From NCBI GenBank assembly GCA_963828625.1, contig CAWHEX010000003.1, positions 744,001 to 808,000 on the forward strand: a stretch of 64,000 nucleotides of DNA, read 5' to 3'. Origin of the DNA: PALSA-894 sp963828625. Its GTDB lineage: Bacteria > Pseudomonadota > Alphaproteobacteria > Rhizobiales > Xanthobacteraceae. This document shows positions 9,272-18,134 of the stretch, in pieces; the first letter of the stretch is position 1; each line of letters opens with the position of its first letter. Both the position numbers and the translations under genes were made by a program. The notes under the pieces are model-generated. The model did no database searches, was not told the DNA's origin, and saw only the letters and a program-made list of their open reading frames with translations.

Positions 9272-10438
9272 ATGCCCCTCCACCCCGCCTATGCCCAGGT
9301 TTCAGCGCTGCTTACGGCGGTCTTCATCCTGATCGCCGGCAACGGGCTGTCGAACACGCTGATCCCGCTCAGCGCCACCGGGGCCTCGTTTTCGCAGCTC
9401 GCGATCGGCCTGATCGGCTCGTTCTATTTTGTCGGCATGTTCGTCGGCTGCCTCGCGGCGCCGCGCATCATCGCGCGCGCGGGCCACATCCGGGCGTTCG
9501 CCGCATTCGTCGCGATCAGCACCGTCACGGCGCTCGCGCATCCGCTGTTCGTCGAGCCGACCGCGTGGGCGGCGATCCGCGCGGTGACGGGTTTCTGCTT
9601 CGCGGGACTCTACGCCACCATCGAAAGCTGGATGCACGACAAGGCGGAGAACGTCGTGCGCGGGCGCGTACTCGCGATCTACCAGATCGTGCACTACGCT
9701 GGCAGCGCGGTCGGGCAGCAGGCCATCCGCTTCATCACGCCGACCTCCTTCGTGCCGTTCTCGATCGTCGCCGCGTTTCTTGCGCTTTCGGTTCTTCCGC
9801 TCGCCTATACGCGCACCGATCCGCCCGAGCCGCCGCCAGTGCCGCGGCTGCGGCTTGGCTGGCTGTTCCGCATTTCGCCGGTCGGTGTTGTCGGCGCGCT
9901 GGTGTCGGGCATCGCGAACGGGACGTTCTGGACGCTGGCGCCGGTGTTCGCCGAGCGCAGCGGACTGACGCCCGGCGGCATTGCAAGCTTCATGACCGCG
10001 ACGATCATCGGCGCCGCGCTGGTGCAGTGGCCGGTCGGCCGCATCGCCGACCGCGGCGACCGCCGCTACATCATGCTGATAGCGATCGCCATCGCGGTCG
10101 CCGCGCAGGCCATGCTGATCGTCTTCGCGAAGAGCGATGCCCTGGTGCTAAGCCTGCTCGCGGCCGCGTTCGGCGCTTCGGCGCTGGTGCTCTATCCGCT
10201 GTCGTCGAGCCACGCGCAGGATCTCGGCGGGCGCGAGAACGCCGTCGAGGTCTCGACCGGACTGCTGCTTGCCTACACGATCGGCGCGATCGTCGGCCCG
10301 ACCACCGCCGCCTGGATGATGACGTGGATCGGGCCCGAGGCGCTGTTCATGCACAACGCTGCGATCCACGTGGCGTTTGTGATCTTCATCGTCTGGCGTA
10401 TCTGGCAGCGCCCCGGCCGCGCCGAAGGCAAGGTATAG
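9272..10438 (+). CDS. MFS transporter (YcaD-like)
   Basis: 388 residues with about 12 hydrophobic segments. MFS features include the loop after helix 2 (CLAAPRIIARAGHIRAF) and the symmetry-related QWPVGRIADRGDRRYIML between helices 8 and 9. GFCFAGLYATIESWMHD resembles the YcaD/CsbX-type permeases. Drug or metabolite transport is likely, but the substrate is unknown. The ATG at 9272 lacks a strong ribosome-binding site. Divergent from aroG across 203 bases in which I see no riboswitch or other clear element. Confidence 0.88.
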   Translation: MPLHPAYAQVSALLTAVFILIAGNGLSNTLIPLSATGASFSQLAIGLIGSFYFVGMFVGCLAAPRIIARAGHIRAFAAFVAISTVTALAHPLFVEPTAWAAIRAVTGFCFAGLYATIESWMHDKAENVVRGRVLAIYQIVHYAGSAVGQQAIRFITPTSFVPFSIVAAFLALSVLPLAYTRTDPPEPPPVPRLRLGWLFRISPVGVVGALVSGIANGTFWTLAPVFAERSGLTPGGIASFMTATIIGAALVQWPVGRIADRGDRRYIMLIAIAIAVAAQAMLIVFAKSDALVLSLLAAAFGASALVLYPLSSSHAQDLGGRENAVEVSTGLLLAYTIGAIVGPTTAAWMMTWIGPEALFMHNAAIHVAFVIFIVWRIWQRPGRAEGKV

Positions 10439-10459
10439 GCGGCGATCCGGCCGGAGCGA

Positions 10460-10657
10460 TCAGAGCCGGCAGACCCACTTCTGGCAGCCGCACTTGTTCT
10501 GCTTTGTGCAGTCTGCGCGCAGGACCAGATTGCATTGCGGCTTGTCGACCGCCTTGCACATCGACTGCTTCTTCGCCGCGAATGCCGCATCGCCGGCGCC
10601 GAAAGCGAGAAGCACGGCCGCGCTGAGCGCGCCGATCACCAGACCCCGCATCGTCAT
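10460..10657 (-). CDS. Small secreted Cys-rich protein (65 aa)
   Basis: The ATG at 10657 (MTMRGLVIG) follows GGGAGGGATCA, a strong ribosome-binding site, and is preferred to the upstream frame that opens at 10714. A signal peptide ends near DAAFAAKKQ. The mature part is about 38 residues with six Cys, including CTKQNKCGCQKWVC, so it is probably disulphide-bonded in the periplasm. Conserved-looking but of unknown function. It converges with the MFS gene and follows gor on the same strand. Confidence 0.7.
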   Translation of the reverse strand: MTMRGLVIGALSAAVLLAFGAGDAAFAAKKQSMCKAVDKPQCNLVLRADCTKQNKCGCQKWVCRL

Positions 10658-10746
10658 TGATCCCTCCCCCATCGATGCCGGTCGTTGCGCCGGCCACGCC
10701 AATCTTTTTCGCAATCGGGGGAACAGTCAATCGGACGCGTTGACGC

Positions 10747-12132
10747 CTACTCGGCCGCCTCGCGGACGTAGCTCGCCGTCGCGGTCCGCATCGTGACGAG
10801 TTCTTCGGCGGCGGTCGGGTGCACCGCCATGGTGGCGTCGAAGTCGGCCTTGGTCGCGCCCATCTGCACCGCAATGCCGAGCACCTGGATCAGTTCGCCC
10901 GCGCCCTCGCCCACCAGGTGACAGCCGACGACGCGGCCGCTGTGGCCGTCGACGATCAGCTTCTGGAACATCCGCGTGTCGCGGCCGGACAGCGTCGCCT
11001 TCATCGGTCGGAAGACCGCCTTGTAGATATCCACGCGTGCGAGTTGCTCGCGCGCCTGCGTTTCGGTGAGGCCGATGACGCCGATCTCGGGTTCGGTGAA
11101 GACCGCGGTCGGCACATTGGTGTGGTCGACCGCGACCGGCCTGCCGCCGAACACCGTGTCGGCAAAGGCGTGGCCCTCGCGGATCGCCACGGGCGTGAGT
11201 GCAATGCGATCGGTCACGTCGCCGACCGCATGGATGTGCGGGACGGACGTGCGCGAAAACTCGTCGACCTCGATCGCGCCCTTGTCGTTGACGCGCACGC
11301 CTGCGGCTTCGAGGCCGAGGCCCGCGATATTCGGCCGCCGGCCGGTCGCGAACATCACCTTGTCGACGACGATGTCGTCATGGTCGGAGAGTTCGACGCA
11401 CAGGCCATGATCGACCGGCTCGACCGCCTCGACGATGCGCTTGCAGATCACGCGGATGCCGCGCCGCTCCATCTCGGCGCGCAGATGCGCGCGCACCTCG
11501 TCGTCGAAGCCGCGCAGGATGTTCTCGCCGCGATAGACCAGCGTCACCTCCGAGCCGAGGCCCGCGAAGATGCAGGCGAACTCCACCGCGATGTAGCCGC
11601 CGCCCTGGATCAGGATGCGCTTCGGCAGTTCGGTGAGGTGGAAAGCCTCGTTCGACGAGATGACATGTTCGATGCCGGCAATGCCGGTGCCCATGCCGGG
11701 CGTTCCGCCGGTCGCGATCAGGATGTGCTTCGCGCGAACACGCTTGCCGTCCGCGAGCAGGCGCACCGTATGCGCGTCCTCCAGCACGGCGCGCGATTTC
11801 ACGATGGTCACGTTGGAGCGCGTCAGGTTCGCCGTGTAGGCGGCTTCGAGACGGTCGATCTCCTTGTCCTTGTTGGCGATCAGCGTCGCCCAGTCGAACG
11901 TCGGCGCCGGCACCGTCCAGCCGAAGCCCGCCGCATCCTCGAATTCGTGAGAGAAGCGCGAGGCGTAGACGAGAAGCTTCTTCGGCACGCAGCCGCGGAT
12001 CACGCAGGTGCCGCCGACGCGGTATTCCTCCGCCAGCATCACACGCGCGCCGTAGCCCGCGGCGATGCGTGCGGCGCGCACGCCGCCGGAGCCGCCGCCG
12101 ATGACGAAGAGATCGGTGTCGAACTCGGCCAT
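10747..12132 (-). CDS. gor: Glutathione-disulfide reductase
   Basis: 461 residues. FAD-binding GGGSGGVRAARIAA near the N-terminus, redox-active C43 and C48 in GGTCVIRGCVPKK, NADPH-binding GGGYIAVEFACIFAGLG, and the C-terminal catalytic His-Glu in AVHPTAAEELVTM. This is the alphaproteobacterial form of the enzyme. It keeps glutathione reduced in the cytosol. It lies at the promoter-distal side of a minus-strand run with rpiA and the DUF2059 gene, an arrangement I recall from other Rhizobiales. Confidence 0.95.
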   Translation of the reverse strand: MAEFDTDLFVIGGGSGGVRAARIAAGYGARVMLAEEYRVGGTCVIRGCVPKKLLVYASRFSHEFEDAAGFGWTVPAPTFDWATLIANKDKEIDRLEAAYTANLTRSNVTIVKSRAVLEDAHTVRLLADGKRVRAKHILIATGGTPGMGTGIAGIEHVISSNEAFHLTELPKRILIQGGGYIAVEFACIFAGLGSEVTLVYRGENILRGFDDEVRAHLRAEMERRGIRVICKRIVEAVEPVDHGLCVELSDHDDIVVDKVMFATGRRPNIAGLGLEAAGVRVNDKGAIEVDEFSRTSVPHIHAVGDVTDRIALTPVAIREGHAFADTVFGGRPVAVDHTNVPTAVFTEPEIGVIGLTETQAREQLARVDIYKAVFRPMKATLSGRDTRMFQKLIVDGHSGRVVGCHLVGEGAGELIQVLGIAVQMGATKADFDATMAVHPTAAEELVTMRTATASYVREAAE

Positions 12133-12154
12133 GGTGATTGCCGGCGGTACGGGC

Positions 12155-12658
12155 CTAGAGATTATGGCCCTTCTTCTTCATCTCGGCGCGGAAGCGGTTC
12201 ATGACTTCTTCGCCGACCCGCGGCGCCCATTGCTGCGCGAAGTTGAACGTGTCGTCGAGCACCTGCGGCTCCTGGGTGAGCATCTTCCTGCCGAGCGGCG
12301 ACTTGTAGAACGTCACCATGTCCTTGATCTCGGGCTCCGTGAACCGCACGGCATAAAGCCGCGCCGCTTCGGCCAGCAGCTCACTTCGGCGCGGCGCGAA
12401 TTCATTGCGCAGCTGCGTGGAGACGTCATTGAGGTCTTTGGAGGCCTGCGGATTGGTCGTCAGCAGCGCGCCCTTGGTCTGCTCGACGATGTTCACAATC
12501 AGAGGGTCGAACATCGCGGCGCCGCCCTTGATCTCGACCAGTTCGCGCGCGCTCGCGACGGCTGTGGGGGTGGGCTGCTGCGCGAGTGCGGCGCCGGCAA
12601 ACAGATGGCACGCAATCAGCGCCACCGGGGCAAGGCGGGCGAGAGACCTGGAAATCAT
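12155..12658 (-). CDS. DUF2059 domain-containing secreted protein
   Basis: 167 residues. Signal peptide (MISRSLARLAPVALIACHLF, cleaved near GAALAQ), then an all-helical DUF2059 domain ending PLGRKMLTQEPQVLDD and VMNRFRAEMKKKGHNL. Periplasmic, function unknown. Sits between rpiA and gor, all on the minus strand with gaps of about 22 bases, so it is likely part of one transcript. Confidence 0.85.
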   Translation of the reverse strand: MISRSLARLAPVALIACHLFAGAALAQQPTPTAVASARELVEIKGGAAMFDPLIVNIVEQTKGALLTTNPQASKDLNDVSTQLRNEFAPRRSELLAEAARLYAVRFTEPEIKDMVTFYKSPLGRKMLTQEPQVLDDTFNFAQQWAPRVGEEVMNRFRAEMKKKGHNL

Positions 12659-12680
12659 GGGTCGATCCTTCCTGTTCGGT

Positions 12681-13379
12681 TCAAGGCCGCTCGACGATGC
12701 GCCGTCCGTCCGGACCGGCGATCACGGCCACATGAGCGAGCCCGATAAAAAGCCCGTGTTCGACCACGCCCGGAATAGCAGCCAGAAGGCCGGCAAGCGA
12801 GCGCGGATCGGCGATCCTTTGCAGCGCGGCATCGAGGATGAAATGGCCGCCGTCCGTGACGAAAGCATGGCCGGCCTTGTCCCGGCGCAGCGTCACCGGG
12901 CCGGGGCTGCGCGCTGCGATGGCCGCGGCTTCGACGGCGCGCTTCGTCGACGCAAGGCCGAACGGCACGACCTCGATCGGCAGCGCAAACTGGCCGAGCA
13001 TCGCGACCCATTTTGACTGATCGGCGATCACGATCATGCGCGCGGAGGCCGCCGCGACGATCTTCTCGCGCAACAGCGCGCCGCCCCCGCCCTTGATCAG
13101 CGTCAGGTCCGGTGAAATCTCGTCGGCGCCGTCGATCGTAAGATCGAGCTCCGGGGTCTCGTCGAGCGTGGTGAGCGGGATGCCGCATTGCTCGGCCTGC
13201 GCGCGCGTCGCCTCCGAAGTGGGCACCGCGATCACGTCGAGGCCCGCGCGCACGCGCTCGCCGAGCAGGTCGACGAACGGCCGCGCCGTGGAGCCGGTGC
13301 CGAGCCCAAGCCGCATCCCCGGCCGCACGAATTCGAGTGCGCCGGCGGCGGCTTCGCGCTTGTAGGTGTCGGCGTTCAT
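12681..13379 (-). CDS. rpiA: Ribose-5-phosphate isomerase A
   Basis: 232 residues from the ATG at 13379 (MNADTYKREAA), the normal RpiA length; the frame opens further upstream, but those residues are not family-like. Signature motifs are LGLGTGSTA (phosphate binding), LTIDGADEI with the catalytic Asp, and KGGGGALLREKI. It interconverts ribose 5-phosphate and ribulose 5-phosphate in the pentose phosphate pathway. Leads the rpiA-DUF2059-gor run and is divergent from gph across 143 bases. Confidence 0.95.
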   Translation of the reverse strand: MNADTYKREAAAGALEFVRPGMRLGLGTGSTARPFVDLLGERVRAGLDVIAVPTSEATRAQAEQCGIPLTTLDETPELDLTIDGADEISPDLTLIKGGGGALLREKIVAAASARMIVIADQSKWVAMLGQFALPIEVVPFGLASTKRAVEAAAIAARSPGPVTLRRDKAGHAFVTDGGHFILDAALQRIADPRSLAGLLAAIPGVVEHGLFIGLAHVAVIAGPDGRRIVERP

Positions 13380-13522
13380 GGATGGGCAAATTCCGGGGTT
13401 GGCGCCAGAGGCCTTAGCCGCCGCCGCCTGCGGCGGCAAGCAGGGAGATAGGCGCTGCGGCGGCGCTCGGCCAGCCCGTCGAATCCTTGCCTAAAGCCCC
13501 TCCCCGCGCTAGCGCTTCGCCA

Positions 13523-14203
13523 ATGCCCGTTCCCACCATCGTGTTCGATCTCGACGGCACGCTGATCGACACCGCGCCCGACCTTGTCGATACGCTCAAC
13601 GTCATCCTCGCGCGTCATGACGTGCCGGCGGTGGCGTTCGACGAGGCGCGCACCATGATCGGGGCCGGCGTGAAGCCGCTGCTGCAGCGCGCGCTCGCCT
13701 CGAAGGGCATGCAGCCTCCGCCCGCGGAGATCGACAAGCTGTTCAAGGAATACCTCGACATCTATGCCGAGCACATCGCGGACCGCTCGCGGCCGTTTCC
13801 CGGACTTGAACGTGCGCTCGACGCGCTGAGCGCCAAAGGCTGCCGTCTCGCGGTCTGCACCAACAAGCTCGAATGGCTCTCGGTGCGCCTGCTCGAACAG
13901 CTCGGCCTGAAATCCCGCTTCGTGGCGATCTGCGGCCAGGACACCTTCACGATGCGCAAGCCCGACCCCGACATGCTGCGGCTCACCATCGCGCGCGCCG
14001 GGGGCGACACCGGACACGCCGTGATGGTCGGCGACTCGATGACCGATGTGGCGACCGCGCGCGCGGCCGCGATCCCGGTGGTCGCGGTCGACTTCGGCTA
14101 CACCGAAACGCCGCCCGCCGAGCTTGGGGCCGACCGGCTGATCAGCCATTTCGATGCGCTGCCGGCCGCCGTGCTGGAACTCCTGCCGGGTGCGCCGGCC
14201 TGA
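13523..14203 (+). CDS. gph: Phosphoglycolate phosphatase
   Basis: 226 residues from the ATG at 13523 (MPVPTIVFDLDGTLIDT). All four HAD motifs are visible: DLDGT (nucleophile Asp), CTNK (Thr), KPDPDML (Lys) and VGDSMTDVATA (acidic). The helical cap lies at about residues 18-85. It dephosphorylates 2-phosphoglycolate. The family also contains phosphatases with other substrates, but the length and motifs fit Gph. Confidence 0.9.
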   Translation: MPVPTIVFDLDGTLIDTAPDLVDTLNVILARHDVPAVAFDEARTMIGAGVKPLLQRALASKGMQPPPAEIDKLFKEYLDIYAEHIADRSRPFPGLERALDALSAKGCRLAVCTNKLEWLSVRLLEQLGLKSRFVAICGQDTFTMRKPDPDMLRLTIARAGGDTGHAVMVGDSMTDVATARAAAIPVVAVDFGYTETPPAELGADRLISHFDALPAAVLELLPGAPA

Positions 14204-14218
14204 GCCGGCGTTTAACCG

Positions 14219-14234
14219 TTAAGTAAGCGTTTAC
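14219..14234 (+). promoter_or_regulatory. CtrA-like half-site pair upstream of the chemoreceptor
   Basis: TTAA at 14219-14222, seven bases, then TTTAC at 14230-14234. This is one mismatch from the CtrA box TTAA-N7-TTAAC, 64 bases before the receptor start. Inference only; a similar near-match precedes the second receptor at 21697. Confidence 0.3.
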
Positions 14235-14297
14235 CCTGATAACCGCTGCGGGCGCGCGCGCTTCCTGCCTCGACCCTGCGCCACCGCGGTAAGACTG

Positions 14298-16071
14298 ATG
14301 CTCCAGAAAATTTTGGGATGGCGTCATCGCGATGATGCCGAAGCGGCCGACGCGCTGCCCTTGGCCGAAGCCCCCTCGGCCATTCCCGAACTCGAAGCCG
14401 AAGCACTCGCACGCGCGCATGGCGGCGATCCGCGAAACGATCGACCTGATCGAGACCGACCTCGCCGCGATGATCCGCGACGTTCAGCGCGCGGCCGACA
14501 CCGTGCGCGGCGGCACACGCGCGACCGCCGACGTGCTCGGCGCGATCCGCGGGCAAAGCGACTCGCTCGAAACGCTCGCCGGTCATGCCACCGAGAATGC
14601 GACGCATCTTGCGAACGCCACGGAAGAGTTCGCGCGCTCGTCGAGCGAGATCAGCCGGCAGGTGCGCGAGGCCGGCGCGCTCACCGACGATGCCGGACAC
14701 GCCGCGTCGGCCGCGGGAAACAGCGTCGATGGATTGAAGGCCTCGTCGGCCGAGATCGGCAACGTGGTGAGCCTGATTTCGGCGATCGCGAAACAGACCA
14801 ATCTGCTGGCGCTCAACGCGACGATCGAGGCGGTACGCGCAGGCGACGCCGGGCGCGGCTTTGCGGTCGTCGCCAGCGAAGTGAAGGCGCTCTCCGGCGC
14901 GACGCAGAACGCCACGGAAGAAATTCGCCGCAAGATCGAGCAGTTGCAGCGCGACGCGCAGGAATCGATCGCCGCCGTCAACCGCATCACATCGACGATC
15001 GGCGCAATCCGCCCCGTGTTCGCCGCGGTCGCGCAGGCGATCGAGGAGCAGATCGCGATCACCAGCGAGCTTTCGCGCGGCGCGTCGGATTCTTCGCGCT
15101 TCGTCGGCTCGGTCGCAGAAAGCGCCGCCGAGATCAAGCTCGCGTCGGCGCGCGCGCAGCAGAGCGGCGACGGCATCGATCGTTCGGGACAGGACGCCGC
15201 GAACCTTGCGGCGAAGCTTCAGACGCGCTTCGTCACGTTCCTGCGCCAGACCGAAATCGGCGACCGCAGGCGGCACGACCGCCTGCCCTGCGATCTCGCG
15301 GTCGTGCTGCGCCAGGGGAGCATCGCGGTGCGCGCGCAAACCGCCGACCTGTCCGAAGGCGGAATGCTGGTGCGCGGCGGCGAGACCGATGCGCTGCCGG
15401 TCGGGACCAGCGTGGAGGCGGATCTCGCCGGCATCGGGCGCGGACGCGCGCGCATCGTCGGGCGCTCGGCGCTCGGCCTGCATGTCGAGTTCACCGCGCT
15501 TGAAGCGGCAGCCGAAGCAGCGCTGCGCGAGCGCCTCGATTCCATCCGCGAGGAGAACAAGGAATTCGTCGATCGCGCGCTCGACAACGCCGCGATGATC
15601 TCGATGGCGCTCGAGGACGCCGTGACCGAAGGCGCGATCACGCGCGAAGCGATCTTCGACACCGACTATGCGCCGATCGAGGGCACCGACCCGATCCAGT
15701 TCCGTACGCGCTCGCTCGCGGTGCTGGAAGATTTGCTTCCGGGAATCCAGGAGCCGCTGCTTGCCTCCGACAAGCGCATGATCTTCTGCGCGGCGGTCGA
15801 CCGGAACGGCTATCTGCCGGTTCACAACCGCATCTATTCGCATCCGCAGAAGCCGGGCGAAGTCGCGTGGAACACCGCGAACTGCCGCAACCGGCGCATC
15901 TTCGATGACCGCGCGGGCCTGAGCGCTGCGCGCAACGTCCGCCCCTACCTGATCCAGAGCTACCCGCGCGACATGGGCACCGGCGTCGTGATCATGATGC
16001 GCGAGATCGATGCCCCGGTGCGCCTGTTCGGCAAGCATTGGGGCGGCTTCCGCACGGCCTATAAAATCTGA
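14298..16071 (+). CDS. Cytoplasmic methyl-accepting chemotaxis protein with PilZ and C-terminal PAS-like domains (frameshifted)
   Basis: About 590 residues after repair. There are no membrane segments, so this is a soluble receptor. The N-terminal part (LQKILGWRHRDDAEAADALP) joins ETIDLIETDLAAMIRDVQ after a one-base break near 14405-14420. The signalling hairpin tip is KQTNLLALNATIEAVRAGD followed by GRGFAVVASEVKALSG. A PilZ domain follows (RRHDRLPCDL and LSEGGM, a c-di-GMP-binding pattern). The C-terminal segment, NTANCRNRRIFDDRAGLSAA to FGKHWGGFRTAYKI, recurs at the ends of alphaproteobacterial receptors and probably senses a cytosolic or redox signal. Confidence 0.85.
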
Positions 16072-16212
16072 TTGCGCAACGGCTTGGCCGCCCGCCCGGC
16101 GGTGCCTCATCCGCCACATTCGCAGAGTTTCGGTTGCGCCGCGCAGGCTGGGCCCCTATGGTCCTGCCCGGACAGCCGGGGGGCCGCCCGGGGCATTTTT
16201 TACGTTGACGTC

Positions 16213-16671
16213 ATGACAACCTTCGTACGTGCATCCGCAATCGCCGGCGCGCTCTTGCTTGGCGGTTGTTCCTCGTGGGCGCCGAGCCTGGACTTTCTCC
16301 CCAGCCTCTCGTCTGGCGCGAATGTCTCGCTCACCATCGAATCCGACCCGCCGGGCGCCGACGCCAAAACATCGCTCGGGCCGAGCTGCCGCACGCCTTG
16401 CATGATCCCGGTGCCGGCGGATCGCAGCTTCACGGTCAACTATTCGCTCAACGGATATTTGCCGCAGGTGGTGCCAGTCGGACCGCGGGGCGCCGACAAC
16501 ATGAACGTCGATGTCGCGGGAGCTGCCACGCCGGAGCAGCAAATCGGCGGGATGCCGGAACTCGCGCCCAATCCGGTCTATGCGCAGCTCCAGCCGGCGC
16601 CGCCGCCGGGGCCTCCGCCGCGCAAGGGCCGGCCGCGCCCCAAGCAGCCGCCGAAACAGCCGATCCGCTAA
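16213..16671 (+). CDS. PEGA-like lipoprotein
   Basis: 152 residues. The ATG at 16213 begins a lipoprotein signal with lipobox LLGGC (Cys at about 19). The mature part has a beta-rich segment resembling PEGA domains (IESDPPGADAKTS, CRTPCMIPVPADRSFTVNY, LNGYLPQVVPV) and a Pro-rich basic tail (PPPGPPPRKGRPRPKQPPK) that may contact the cell wall. Anchored in the outer or inner membrane. Function unknown. The frame extends upstream to 16072, but those residues are not signal-like. Confidence 0.8.
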   Translation: MTTFVRASAIAGALLLGGCSSWAPSLDFLPSLSSGANVSLTIESDPPGADAKTSLGPSCRTPCMIPVPADRSFTVNYSLNGYLPQVVPVGPRGADNMNVDVAGAATPEQQIGGMPELAPNPVYAQLQPAPPPGPPPRKGRPRPKQPPKQPIR

Positions 16672-16729
16672 CGGACGTTGGTTGACACCTTCCCGCGCCG
16701 CCCCTTAAACCAGCGGCCGCAATGCTTTC

Positions 16730-16804
16730 GGGCGCTTAGCTCAGCGGGAGAGCGTTCCCTTCACACGGGAGAGGTCATAGGTTCAATCCCTATAGCGCCC
16801 ACCA
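16730..16804 (+). tRNA. tRNA-Val (anticodon CAC)
   Basis: A full cloverleaf can be drawn. The acceptor stem is GGGCGCT (16730-16736) with AGCGCCC (16794-16800), the D arm GCTC/GAGC, the anticodon stem TTCCC/GGGAG around loop TTCACAC with anticodon CAC at 16762-16764, and the T arm ATAGG-TTCAATC-CCTAT. The discriminator A is followed by an encoded CCA at 16802-16804. Reads GUG valine codons, abundant in this high-GC genome. Confidence 0.96.
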
Positions 16805-17047
16805 TTTCCTCCATCTGATTTCCCGCCTCAGTGCCGCGCCGGCCTCGTACCAACGCTCCGATCTGCGCCGAAACGATACAGTCGTTTTCCGGCGGGTTGT
16901 GCCGGCGCAACAGCGACAGAAAACAGCACCCCGCGCACGCGGATTTGGGTTGCCCGAACGGGCAAGTTATGGCCTTTCTGCGGCGGGCGCGGGGTGTTTC
17001 ACCCCTCGCAATCGACCTTGAAGCGATTGAGAGAACGAGGGTTTTCG

Positions 17048-17654
17048 ATGCATTTGCGAATCGTCGCCGCCGCCGCTGTGGCCTTCTCGCTGCTCGGCGC
17101 GGACGCCGCGCTGGCGCAGCGCGAATATCTTGGCGATGCCGACGGCCGCTATTCCGGCGGTCAGCCGGGCGGCAAGCGCTATGAGCTTTTCGGCGGCATG
17201 TCGTATGTCGGCGCCATCCGCCGCCAGACGGTCAGCGCACCCGGAAACTACGCGCCCGGCACCATCATCGTGAACACCTCGGAGCGGCGGCTCTACCTGA
17301 TCCAGGATGGCGGCACCGCGCTGAAATACGGCATCGGCGTCGGGCGCATCGGTTTCACCTGGGCCGGCACCACCTCGGTCGTCGCCAAGAAGGAATGGCC
17401 GGACTGGACGCCGCCGTCGCAGATGCTCAAGCGCCGCCCCGACCTGCCGCGCTTCATGAAGGGTGGATCCGGAGAATCCGCTCGGCGCGCGCGCGATGTA
17501 TCTCGGCTCCTCGCTCTATCGCATCCACGGCTCGAACGAGCCGGAGACGATCGGACAGGCCGTGTCGTCGGGATGCTTCCGCCTGATGAACGACGACGTG
17601 ATCGATCTCTACGGTCGCGTGAAGGTCGGCGCGAAGGTCATCGTGATGCGGTGA
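17048..17654 (+). CDS. L,D-transpeptidase (YkuD family, frameshifted)
   Basis: About 201 residues after repair. Signal peptide MHLRIVAAAAVAFSLLGADA, then the YkuD domain (APGTIIVNTSERRLYLIQDG, GRIGFTWAGTT) and, in the next frame, RIHGSNEPETIGQAVSSGCF with the catalytic His and Cys of the HGxx...SxGCxR motif. The break is one extra base, probably the T in GGATCC at 17464-17470 (GG|PENPLGARAMYLG expected). It crosslinks peptidoglycan stem peptides (3-3 links) or attaches lipoproteins in the periplasm. Confidence 0.88.
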
Positions 17655-17663
17655 CTCGTCCGG

Positions 17664-17697
17664 GCATGATCTGATCCGAGATTTTTCGGGATCATGC
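17664..17697. repeat. Palindromic element / convergent hairpin
   Basis: GCATGATC (17664-17671) and GATCATGC (17690-17697) flank an 18-base centre that itself can pair (GATCC with GGATC) around a T-rich loop. The sequence recalls the short GCATGATC palindromes scattered between genes of Bradyrhizobium relatives. It lies between the convergent L,D-transpeptidase and DUF971 genes, overlaps the DUF971 stop codon, and may serve as a bidirectional terminator. Confidence 0.5.
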
Positions 17698-18054
17698 TTT
17701 GTCGCGCGTCATTCCTTTCGCGGTCAGTTCGTCGAGATACTCCTGCCAGTACTTCGGCCGGTTGCGGCCGAGTTCGAGCAGGTAGTCCCAGCTGAAAATG
17801 CCGGTCGAGTGCAAATCGTCGAACACGAGGCGCACGGCATAATTGCCGACCGGGTTCACTTCCAAAATCATCACGTTGCGCTTGCCCGGCACGGTCTTGC
17901 GTTCGTCCGGCGAATGGCCCTGCACCTCGGCGCTCGGGCTTTTCACGCGCAGATATTCGGCCGGCAGCGCAACGCTTTCGCCCCCGTCGAACGCAACGGT
18001 CAGCGTCTTGCGATCCTTCGCGAGGCGCAGCTCTGTCGGCCAATGGTCGCTCAC
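17692..18054 (-). CDS. DUF971 (gamma-butyrobetaine hydroxylase-like N-terminal domain) protein
   Basis: 120 residues with the DUF971 pattern: PTELRLAKDRKTLTVAFDGG, LPAEYLRVKSPSAEVQGH, VNPVGNYAVRLVFDDLHSTG, FSWDYLLELG. Small cytosolic protein of unknown biochemical role; the domain also occurs fused to Fe-S carriers of the Mrp family and to BBOX-type hydroxylases. Divergent from moaA with 80 bases between the two starts, a pairing that suggests a link to Fe-S or molybdenum cofactor metabolism. Confidence 0.88.
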   Translation of the reverse strand: MSDHWPTELRLAKDRKTLTVAFDGGESVALPAEYLRVKSPSAEVQGHSPDERKTVPGKRNVMILEVNPVGNYAVRLVFDDLHSTGIFSWDYLLELGRNRPKYWQEYLDELTAKGMTRDKA

Positions 18055-18134
18055 GCTTTGAAATCCTTTCCAAGCCGCCCTATATCATATTGAATAGTCT
18101 GCCAAACACGCCCGAAACGGGCGTACCGGGAACC

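Noticed and set aside
10819..12204. 461-residue plus-strand ORF opposite gor
   Set aside because: Mirror of glutathione reductase with no recognisable protein features.
14212..16119. 635-residue minus-strand ORF
   Set aside because: Antisense shadow of the chemoreceptor; Arg/Asp/His-rich composition without any domain, as expected from high-GC codon position effects.
16730..17047. Possible integration site for a mobile element at tRNA-Val
   Set aside because: No integrase, no repeated tRNA 3' end and ordinary chromosomal genes downstream.
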